Assembly (NCBI RefSeq): GCF_014529535.1
Contig: NW_023503616.1
Span: forward strand, 4,216,001 to 4,280,000
Direction: 5' to 3'
Length of the DNA stretch: 64,000 nt
From: Bradysia coprophila
Lineage: Eukaryota > Arthropoda > Insecta > Diptera > Sciaridae
The number at the start of each line of letters is the position of its first letter. Positions within the stretch are counted from its first letter, which is position 1. The position numbers and the translations under genes are program-made. Shown here piece after piece: positions 24,773 to 41,775 of this stretch. The notes under the pieces were generated by a model. That model was not told the DNA's origin and searched no databases. It worked only from the letters and a program-made list of their open reading frames with translations.

Positions 24773-25995
24773 ATGAGACTTTGTTTACGTTCAGTAAAAA
24801 TGTTTCAACGTTCTTCAAAGGTTCTGCATAGTATTTGCAGAGGCAGACCTATTCTAAAACAAATTCGGTGCAAGAGTTCAACGGAGAATGAACCTAATTC
24901 GACAGGGGACAAGACCATACCTAATGGGACAAACAGTAGCAACGACAAAGAAGATTCGGTTCTGGTAGAACGTTATGGTTCGTTAACAATCATTGGGCTC
25001 AATAGAACACAGAAACGAAATGCCATCAATCAAGAAATGGCCTTTAAAATCTGCGAGGCAATTACAAATTTTGAAAATGATGATACATCTCCAGTTGGCA
25101 TAATTCATGGGGTTGGTGGTTCATTTTCTTCTGGATATGACATTGGCGACTTGCAAAGCGAAACAATAAAACTGGAAAACTTGATGAGTTCGGAAGGGTC
25201 AGTTGTAAGTGGTTTACAACTAAAAGTATGATATTTTAAAAGTAACGCAATTTCTTAAAGGGTCCAACTAGACGACTAATAAAAAAACCTATGGTCTGTG
25301 CTATAAGCGGCTTTTGCATTGCGAATGGTTTAGAGTTAGCATTGATGTGTGATTTACGAGTCGTCGAAGATGATGCAATTTTGGGATTCTTTAATCGAAG
25401 ATTTGGAATACCACTAATGGATGGAGGCACAGTCCGACTTCCTGCTATGATTGGACTGTCACGAGCTTTAGACCTTGTATTGACGGGCAAAATGGTTCCT
25501 GCCAAAGAAGCCTTTGAAATAGGACTTGCAAATCGTATTGTAGCGCCTGGAACGGGTGAGTTGTCTAAAACTACAAACAGACACTAAACAAATACTCAAA
25601 GATTTCATTGTATAGCTCTGGGACAATCGATTAACTTGGCTAACTGTCTGGCTAAGTTTCCGCAAGCATCTTTGAACCATGATCGCAACGGAATTTATAC
25701 GTCGGCCTTTGAAACAAAATCACTGGACACATCCTGTATGAATGAGATAATGACATTAACCAACGATGTTGTTAATGAAATGAAATTCGGTGCAGCTCAA
25801 TTTAAAAGTGGTTAGTCATAGTTTCCCTTTTTCACTTTGATAAACTAACATGGTATCGTCGCCACACTAGGTATTGGAAGAGGCGGAAAATCAAGTAATA
25901 TCAAAGAAAGAACATTGGCTGACTGGGAGATGGATGAGATTAAAAGAGAACGTGAAAGTCAAAATATCCGAGACGATCAGCCCGACAAAACGTAA
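24773..25995 (+). CDS. enoyl-CoA hydratase/isomerase family protein, probably mitochondrial
   Basis: Exons 24773-25204, 25261-25555, 25616-25810 and 25871-25995 join in frame to 348 residues. The N-terminus (MRLCLRSVKMFQRSSK..., Arg/Ser-rich, no early acidic residue) looks like a mitochondrial presequence, followed by a linker rich in Asn and Ser. The crotonase fold is clear: NRTQKRNAIN, the first oxyanion-hole element GGSFSSGYDI, and the second ISGFCIANGLELALMCDLRV. Glu169 (GLELAL) matches one catalytic Glu of hydratases, but the place of the second Glu is Asn189 (GFFNRRFG). A classical hydratase is therefore doubtful; isomerase-type or another CoA chemistry is more likely. The real first donor is GTAAGT at 25205; the open frame running on to 25231 is intron. 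The C-terminus ends in a charged tail (DWEMDEIKRERESQNIRDD) beyond the usual crotonase core. Confidence 0.85.
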
Positions 25996-27646
25996 GATTT
26001 AAGGGATTTAAGACAGAGAGAGAAGATGGGCTTGTGAAGTTCGTGGATTAGATAATAAATTCTTCGTTGCATAACCAATGACTGTGAATATTTTACCTGC
26101 CGTTTGACACGGACGAATCAGATTATTCAACCATGTAATATTATTGGACATATCGATACGTAAAAGAGTTCAGTAACTTGATAATTTGATGATTAGGTAA
26201 AATTATGAATGGATTGGATGATTGGATCACCAACGGTAATTAAATTAAATTATGATAAATGTTTGGTAATTAGTCCGACCACATGTAATGATCGAGCGAC
26301 AGTGGTTGTTGTTAGAAACCGAGTAGTGGTTCAGCGCTGTTTACTTAGTTTAAGTGAACATGGGGTGCGAAAAGGTGGAATTAGGACGATGTTTTTAACA
26401 AAGTCAAAGTTCCAATATTCATGCATCACTGGGACTTGTTCACAGAAACCAGTTCGGTTGATCCAAATTCAAGTCAAGTCAAGTCAGTGAAAAGATTAGC
26501 GAATAACAAAATTCCATTCCATTCCATATTTCCTTCGTATCTGTCTCATCATCTAACTGATTTGTTAACTCAAAATTATTAATAAACATTTTCCATTCAA
26601 ACATTACTTCGTTCAGAAATGATGAAATAATAAAAAATATTTTGTTTAGCGTGATTAAGGAATACGAAAAACTGTTCGATGTTGAATTCAACCAAACACC
26701 AATCAACAATAATGCGTTTCTCCTTATGCCCCCAGCTTTCCTGATCACGAACAATATAAACATTTTGACGAAATTTTCTACCACTGCATTTTAAACTATC
26801 GCGCTCGACAACGTTTTCGAAACAAAGAAAAATATTTCAATGAATGCAACTAACTTCAATCAGTTACGCTTTCTCGGCGCGGGCTAAATATTCGGTTTTG
26901 CAACACACAGGACCGTACTAAGGAGTTTTGGTGAATTAAGCGGGACAATTGAATTTCAAAACGAAATAATTATTGTATAGGGAAGCCTGTTTGGAAACTA
27001 AAGCTCAAATGTAATATTTTTTTTACATTGCTTCGGTTGCTAGGAATCTCACGCCGCGTCATTCACAATAATTCACATAATCGAGAGGTCCCGTGTTCAA
27101 ATCCGCGGCTGGACAAGATGATTTTTCATTCATTCGCTTTCTATGTAACACATACTCGTAGATATTCTAATAGTCCGTTAAAAAAAATCGAATGTCCTAT
27201 GGAAGATGTCACTTTTTGAATTATTGTAAATGACGCGGCGCGAGATACTTTAACACCTCAAAAATAAGGTAAATTATTTTACCAAAAAATAGAGCGCACA
27301 GAATGAAGTACTGAAAGAAATTATGGCACCTAGAGGTTATTAGTGACGGAGTTCACATTTTTCACACAAGCGTCACGTAAAATGCGGGCATGTTATAAAG
27401 TTGTCAGAGCTCAGAGATTATAAATCACAAATAAGCACCTGAAGTCTCCAATTCACCTAACTACGGCACTGAAAACACATCTGGACTGTTGACAGCACTG
27501 TCGACAGATTATTTTTTCTAAATTAAACTTCAAGTAAATTTCGAAAATTTAAACCCGCATTCTATCACCGAACCATAGCTTGGTCTGTGTTTAAAAGTTT
27601 AATCACTCGAAATTATTAGTTTCTGTTTCAACAAAATTAATCGAAA
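25996..27646. other. intergenic stretch between the crotonase gene and ReepB
   Basis: No gene recognised. It contains the 200-base TIR element at 27046-27245. The last 400 bases should include the ReepB promoter, but no clear TATA/Inr pair was seen. Confidence 0.5.
27046..27245. mobile_element. 200-base MITE with 30-base TIRs and an internal tRNA-like T-arm
   Basis: Inverted ends at 27046-27075 and 27216-27245 share ATCTCRCGCCGCGTCATT and then ACAATAATTCA, with about two mismatches in 30. Inside, CCGTG-TTCAAAT-C-CGCGG (27091-27108) folds as a T-arm and matches a Pol III B box. There is no full tRNA cloverleaf, so this is not a working tRNA gene. Confidence 0.65.
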
Positions 27647-30370
<2,724 letters not shown>

Positions 30371-30884
30371 TTTTGTGAGGTCACAAATGTTATTGTAAAT
30401 GATCCTCGCAATTGAGTAAAAATGTCATTTTAAAACACCCCGACTCATTTGTTTTACACTAAAAAGAAAAAAAAGGACGTCGTTGCACGCACACTTCAAT
30501 TTTTTCAATGAACTTCGTATTTGTCGATCTTGATGATGAATTTTGCCCGCATTTGTTAATTCGCGAAGTTAATTTTATTAAAGATCTTTTAAGCTAAACG
30601 TCGGTTTGTTTTATTTTCCGACAGCGTTTAAAGGCTTCAGAGTCAATTTGCGAAACTTCGAACTTGAAAACAAGCCACCGGCGATTTTTAAAAGTTAGGC
30701 GTCAAATGACTGAGGGAACTTTTCTGAGTACGTTACAGGAAATGTTTTATCTTGAAATAATTTCGGTTTCATGCTCGAACTGGTCAAAAATTGGTCAATA
30801 TCGTTTTTGATTCATATCTCTCACAATAAATGTCTGAAATTATATTCGTTGGTAGGAATTTTAAAAGTGTGACCGGTGTGGAAG

Positions 30885-31211
30885 AAAAAACTACAGCGAT
30901 AAACGTGGAATGCATTGGTGTCGTTGGGTAGGTTGTGACTTCTTCTATCCATGACACCATGAACCTACCGCGGCAGCCCTTCCATCCACAATTTTGGTTC
31001 AAGTGAACTACCACAAAAATTCTCTGTAATTCCACTTTTCTTCGCATCCATATTAATTTTTCTGATGTATGCGACAATTTTAAGTCAGGGTCGGAGTTAC
31101 TTCCAACCTACGCTTCGAGAGATTTCGTTTAAGGTCTATAAAATTTGAAAGAAGAGGACGCTACCTACCCAACGACACTCATACCTTCCAATTCTATCGC
31201 TGTAGTTTTTT
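30885..31211. mobile_element. 327-base MITE with about 48-base imperfect TIRs
   Basis: The left end AAAAAACTACAGCGATA...GTGTCGTTGGGTAGGT (30885-30933) is matched inverted by ACCTACCCAACGACAC...TATCGCTGTAGTTTTTT (31163-31211). No transposase frame. Target-site duplications were not clear. Confidence 0.75.
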
Positions 31212-32219
31212 GAAATGACTATCGAAAAGTTGAAATTTTTTCACCTAAACCTAAAATAGCTGCTGCACCACTGTATGTGTATAACGAGTATATGGAGAAA
31301 TGAGATAATTGAGCAAAATAAGAGAAATAAGAAATTTATAGTATGTCGATACTTTTGAATGTTCAAAACTGTACACGAGAAATTTCGAAAAAATGTTAAG
31401 CCCATCATATGCATCCTCAACACCTCTACCAGTGACCATAATTTCAGGTAAATGCGTTACGTATTGTCGGAGCTATACAACAAATAGTTATTTGTGTATC
31501 TGTTTTGGACGATTGATTTTAGACAATCCCGCGATTGTAGCCCGAATTAAGTGAAACAGATACTAAAAAAAAAAAATCATGTAAGGGGCCGAAAACCCGA
31601 GAAAAATCTCAAAACCCTGAATTTTCGGCCCTGACACATGAAACACTATTTTAGCCATCCTACTTCAGACCATTTTTTCATCATTTCTGGCGTGAAAACG
31701 TAGCTTCTTCGAGGATTTTTTTGTTGCAAATGACACAGGGGGTCCCCTGAATAAATTACTGTATACCCTCCTAAAATCGCCGATGGCTTGTTTTCCTGGT
31801 TCACACAACTTGTCCGAAGTTTTGGCAAATTGACTCTTAACAACGTTGCTCTTCATCATCTACCCAATAAAGACCAGTGTGAACTTTCTTAACACAAATC
31901 TCATTACCAAGTTGGAGCTAAGTGAAATGAGAGTCGGATTATTATCGGTAGCATTACGCCGACTATTATTAATTATAGTAAATGTTTCGAATTCAGCGTG
32001 GGACAGATATGAAAGTTATAAATCTAAAAATCTTGAATTACAAACAGTCGTCAATGGACCAACGATGGCATGGATTTGATAGGTAATGTTAATATTCTAC
32101 CGTCGCTTCAAAACTTTACTCTAATTGCTTTCCAATTGCTTTCTACTGCTAACTTCGTAATTAGTTTCCAGTGCCCTACTGCTTACATGAAAGTGAAAAT
32201 GACAGTTGAAAATATAATT
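31212..32219. other. intergenic stretch between two MITEs
   Basis: No gene recognised. The short open frames here have no motifs and are not spliced to anything. Confidence 0.5.
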
Positions 32220-32610
32220 AAGGTAAATGATGGAGAGTTGACCTAGTGGAAAAGTGATCTTAAGTTGTCCGTGTAAATTTGTATGAAGAAAAAATGATCG
32301 GTCAACTTACCATCCAATAAACCGCGAGTTGTCTTATGACGGTTGTATATAGGACAATTCACGATTTATTGAATTTATATGAAATCGGACAACTCACGGT
32401 TCACGTAGGGTAACTCTACATTTTTATAAATTAATTAACTTTGTTAAACGAAATCTTAAATAATTAATAAAATTTATGTTAATTAAATAAACAAAAGATA
32501 AATCTTTAAAATAAAAGTGGTTCCATGTAACATAGTTCCAAAATCGATGAGAGATTCAAGTTCAAAGTTTGGTCTTGTCAATTTAGGTCAACTCTCCATC
32601 ATTTACCTTA
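32220..32610. mobile_element. 390-base MITE with 26-base perfect TIRs
   Basis: AAGGTAAATGATGGAGAG + TTGACCTA at 32220-32245 is repeated inverted at 32584-32609. Internally there are further inverted pieces around AACTCACGGTT and ACCGCGAGTT-like strings. No coding capacity. A different family from the element at 30885. Confidence 0.8.
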
Positions 32611-32882
32611 TCAAACATTACCTGCAGCTTGTCCGGATCGAATTGTTGCTAATTCTTTATAGTTCATACTTGCATTGCCCTGGAACATCAGTAACCAGTT
32701 TCCGTTCAATTATATTTGGCATGCATTGCTGGACAAATATCGATGTAGAGCACCGTTTTCTTAACCAGTTGTAAATGAAATCTTTTCAACATTCGAACCA
32801 TGATGTCTCCGACAGTTTAAGAACTCAAATTCCGCAGAACAAATAAAATTCGACTTTCACTTAAATCGTCTATCGGCTCTAC

Positions 32883-32888
32883 TTTATT
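32883..32888 (-). terminator. poly(A) signal of mRpS16
   Basis: AATAAA on the minus strand 21 bases past the stop codon. Confidence 0.5.
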
Positions 32889-32908
32889 CCACTAAATCAG
32901 TTACTCTA

Positions 32909-33406
32909 TCAACCACTGCTCTTCGCCTCTTCTTTGGTCGCCTCGCTCTCAGCGTTAGCTCGATTTTCTTCTTCTTTTGCTCTGTTCCGCCACCCTCTCA
33001 TATAAGTTTTCGGATGTATTGGATAGAAACCAGAAATGCCCAACAGTTCAGCAACCGGCAATGAGACATGAGCACCCGAACCAATCCAATGACGAATCCT
33101 TTCGAAATTAAGCGACACCAACTTTTCCCCATGTTCATTTGTCATTGGATCATACGTTCCGACTTGTTCAATCACAGGTTGATGTTGGTTTTTCTTCCGC
33201 TAATCCGAAAATTACAAAATTCTTGTCATAAAAAAGTTGATTGAAGAGATTGGGGTTATATTTACCTCCATAACGACTATGTGATAAAATGGTCGATTTG
33301 TACAGCCATGTCTGGCAAATCTTATTATTTTAGCGGACAGGCGCCAAAACCTTCCAATTCCACTAGCTGGAGGTAAGTTTATTGGTGCGTACGGATTAAT
33401 TGGCAT
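32909..33406 (-). CDS. mRpS16: mitochondrial ribosomal protein bS16m
   Basis: Two exons, 33406-33266 and 33199-32909, join in frame to 143 residues. The first exon has the S16 core AKIIRFARHGCTNRPFYHIVV; the second has PVIEQVGTYDP, the conserved VSLNFERIRHWIGSGAHVS and PVAELLGISGFYPIHP, then a Lys/Glu-rich mitochondrial tail. It is part of the small subunit of the mitochondrial ribosome. Divergent to Polr3A, with 331 bases between the two start codons. Confidence 0.94.
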
Positions 33407-33737
33407 TTTTAAAAAGGAAATATTTCGCTGTCGGTAGTACGTGTGTTATTATGAGTTCAAATTCTTTTTCAGAGAGTGACATTTCGATCTCGAAAAACTT
33501 GACCATATGAACGGTCGCACTTTCGGTTTTGAATGTGTTGCAGGTGTGTAAACATCTTTAAATGTACTAATAAGCGCACATGTAAATTTTGACACATTCA
33601 GCAAAACAGATCATTTGTGTCAAACTATCCACCGGTGCGGTTGTTGTTGAAGAAAATGTTACTATTCCGACAGTGTCGAAATCTAAAATATTAAAAATTT
33701 AAAGGATTCAACGTGATAGAAACCAATATTTTCCAAA
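33407..33737. promoter_or_regulatory. shared divergent promoter of mRpS16 and Polr3A
   Basis: 331 bases separate the ATG of the minus-strand ribosomal protein gene and the ATG of the plus-strand Pol III subunit gene. No TATA box at a fitting place was seen, as usual for housekeeping promoters. Confidence 0.55.
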
Positions 33738-38710
<4,973 letters not shown>

Positions 38711-38811
38711 TGATGAATTAAACGATAAAGATTCATTTTGTAATCGTATTTGTATTGTTTGGAATGTTTCAATCAACCAACCAGAGTCAATCTCCCATAA
38801 ATATCTATATT

Positions 38812-39987
38812 CAGAGTTCCCACGACTTAGGAAGGCTCCTAAAATTAGGAATTTTAGGAAATTTTAACGGTAATTTTAGGAGAATTTTAGGAGATTTTGC
38901 AAGTAATTTTAGGAGTATTTTAGGAGATTTGATAAAGGTTTTATAAGTAATTTCCGGAGGAATTTTTGCAGCCTCAAGATCTTTCTGTTTCTCATACACT
39001 TCGTAAAATAATAAAAGTGTTTCAGAAAATTAATATGTTCAATTAGGGGTGTGCGATGGATATAGGATCGAGACAGGCATAGTCCACAAAAAATTGTTAT
39101 CATCCCTAGATGTCAAAAACTCGATTTTCTCAATTGAGCCATTTTGCCTCAATTTTAGACCAAACAAACACTCACGAAACAAACATTTCTCACATGATTT
39201 TCAAAAACTTTTTTGTTCTGGATAGCCTACAACATTCGTAAGAATTTAAGCCCACTTGAGCAAAGATCGAATTATTTTCTTGATATAATTTCCGAATTTT
39301 CAAGTTTAAAATCCACTCAATTTTTCATAGTCGGCAAACTTTGATGACTCACCAAAAATACCTTCTCGACAAACTTCGCCTGGATTTAATTTTTTCTTGT
39401 AGCACTGGACTCCAATTAGTAGAACAAGACTAATGCAGCTAACAAAGATCTCAAAGAAGGTTTTTGGTAGAAGTCGAAGTAGGTGGAAGACCGAAAACTA
39501 AAAAATTTAGCTTCTGTGATTTGTCTCAAGTTGTAAATGAATTTTTAAAATTTACGCCAGTCTCGATCCTTTCTCCATCGTACACCCCTAATTGACAAAA
39601 AGTTTTTTTTTTATCAAAGCATCATTTTCCTTATGTAGTTCAATAATTGAAACTTTTATGGTTTACACTTTTTTGACGCCAGTTAAGACCAGCAACTTGG
39701 TATTTATCAGTCACATCTACTAACAAGCTGAGATCCTCGAGAATATATTTGTTTTCGCTAAATCCACGTTCAGGATCGCTGTTTGCATGACTCAAAGCAA
39801 GGACTGTTTTCAAATTCATTGCAGCGTAATTTAAAAAATAACTTGTTTTTCAGTTTTATTAAAAAAATTCTTTGATAGTGTGGGCTATTTTTAGGAATTT
39901 TAGGAGTTTTAGAAGATTTTAGGAGATTTTAGGAGGATTTGGTCCATTTTAGGAATTTTATGAATTTTAGGAGGAGTGGGAACTCTG
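38812..39987. mobile_element. 1.18 kb non-autonomous TIR element with TTTTAGGA subterminal repeats
   Basis: Ends CAGAGTTCCCAC (38812-38823) and GTGGGAACTCTG (39976-39987) are perfect 12-base inverted repeats. Next to each end are many direct copies of ATTTTAGGA (38838-38950 and 39890-39970). Short CAGRG-type TIRs with subterminal repeats fit hAT-like elements. No 8-base target duplication was seen and there is no transposase. It begins 102 bases after the Polr3A stop. Confidence 0.65.
39041..39593. mobile_element. 553-base MITE nested in the element at 38812-39987
   Basis: AATTAGGGGTGTGCGATGGA + TATAGGATCGAGAC (39041-39077) matches the inverted end GTCTCGATCC...TCCATCGTACACCCCTAATT (39557-39593) with about five mismatches. 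No coding content. Being inside the larger element it must be the younger insertion. Confidence 0.75.
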
Positions 39988-40174
39988 TAAATTTGTTGTT
40001 GTTAGAGTCAGAAATTTCGGATATCTAAACTATGAAAATTTAGAGACTGTGCCACTTTCAAGAAATTCAAACGAGGGAGCTGATCAAAATTTTCTTATGC
40101 TCTGCATTTTACTCCGTTACACACGATATAAAATGGTAAGTTCGCTCTTATGGTCCATAATACTATATTATGGA

Positions 40175-40271
40175 CCTCTGTCCAACATGTTTATTTTGAC
40201 GATGTGGAAGTTATGTACGAGGCCGAAGGCGTACATAATCAAATCGTCGAAATAAACATCTTCGACAGAGG
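40175..40271. repeat. 97-base palindrome (about 42-base arms)
   Basis: CCTCTGTCCAACATGTTTAT...GACGAT...TTATGTACG pairs with CGTACATAA...ATCGTCGAAATAAACATCTT...CAGAGG around the centre AGGCCGAAGG. The stem runs over nearly its whole length with few mismatches. It can be a foldback mini-element or a structured RNA source. Confidence 0.7.
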
Positions 40272-41775
40272 TGCATACGCTATTTTATCTGCCGAGGAAA
40301 GATATATCGAGATGATAAACAAATTTGCCCTAGAGAGAGATAAGTGCGAGATTATCGTTCTAGACAGATAAAATGAATTAATTAACATTATAAGTGCATC
40401 AAAATTATAAGTGCTCCGTGGTAATCTTTGATAACTGTTGCAGACGACAGGCACAGTATATCACCCAAAACTATTAAATTTCTGACCGACAAGATCTGGA
40501 TAATATGGTGATTTATACAGTAAAATGAATGTTTAAAAAAATTGAAGTACAGGATTTGAAATCAAACGATTAAAAATACTTTGATCTATGGAAGTAATAG
40601 ACCCGATAATAATACAGTTCATATACTTGCCGTCTGTAACAGGTTAATACGAAGCAATGCACTTCAAGCATGAGTGGTACTCTAAATAGAGTACTGAAAC
40701 GAGACAAACAAATTTTTGCACTGTAAAAAATCTAGAAAAACCTTTCATACAAAATAGTACTCCATTTGGCAGTTGTCACTTTTGCTTGAAGTTTGTTGTA
40801 CGAAGTCAATGCTCCCTCAATGATAGATCATTCGATATCTTTTATTACATTATATAATTGAAGCGTGAGCGCTTACCTTAGCGCTTTTCAAACAAACACC
40901 ACCTTCAAAACTTTGAAAACAAATACAAGATCGAAGATCCATGTATTGGTTGCAAAACTGCAGTGCAACATTCTCAAATGGCGCAAATTTATAGCAGATT
41001 TCTACTAAACTTTGCTTAGAAAAAGAGGTTCATTTATGCAGTGAAAAAGTGGAATGCTTGGAACTAATAGAACAAATAGAACCCAAGACAAAGTAAAAAA
41101 TTAGTACCACAGCACTGCTCCTAGTATGAACGCTGACTTGACAAGTATCAAATTTGGAGGCTTAGTGCTGTGTTCGTATACATTATTCTATCGTTTCGTA
41201 TCAATAAGCTCCGCATTACAAAAAATGGACATGGTGTAAACGTACCATTACTGTTGTTGAAGACTTCAATGTCATAGGTTCTTGTTCATATGTCTTATTT
41301 TCATCTAAAAGATTATTTTCTTTTGGTGACGTTGAGTGTCACGTCTAAGCGGCTTGCGATTTATACAATTTTTAGCCCATTAACTCAATAAAAAATCTTT
41401 TAAAAAAATTCATCAAATTAAAAACGTAAGTGTTGGCTCAGAATAAATTGATGAGACCTCATTGGTTAAATAATACAGAGGAAAATACGATGGAAACGAT
41501 AACGTTTTGAGGTTACCTTTCTTCCATTCGGTGCAAAATAAATACCATAAATACTTAACACAGACTTTCGTTTGTTTGTTCAAAGAATTGATAATTGATT
41601 TCAAAGTGAGAATTCATTGTCAGTATAAATATTCCAAAAAAATACAGAGCGAGTTAATGATGCAAGAATTATAGTTTTATGTGTAACTGAGAGTCATATC
41701 ATTCATCTGGCATTCATTTCTGTTTCGCTGTTGCAGTAAGTTGTTATCGTTCCGAAAGCAAAGTTAATTGAAATT
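40272..41775. other. intergenic stretch upstream of AspRS with dispersed repeat, copy 2
   Basis: No gene recognised. 40629-41175 shares blocks with 24050-24525, one direct and one inverted. A further inverted pair (CTTCAAGCATGAGTGGTACT / AGTACTCC...TTTGCTTGAAG, 40661-40791) makes a smaller hairpin. Confidence 0.55.

Noticed and set aside
25205-25231. Extension of the crotonase first exon to the stop at 25231
   Set aside because: A GTAAGT donor at 25205 restores the conserved reading into exon 2 at 25261, so this piece is intron.
27028-27120. tRNA gene suggested by the GTTCAAATCC T-loop
   Set aside because: No matching acceptor stem, D-arm and anticodon arm can be folded around it; it is part of a TIR element.
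30784-31077. 97-codon minus-strand open frame
   Set aside because: It lies inside the MITE at 30885-31211 and shows no known motif.
40150-40371. 73-codon open frame over the 40.2 kb palindrome
   Set aside because: It is explained by the palindrome; the reverse frame is open too.
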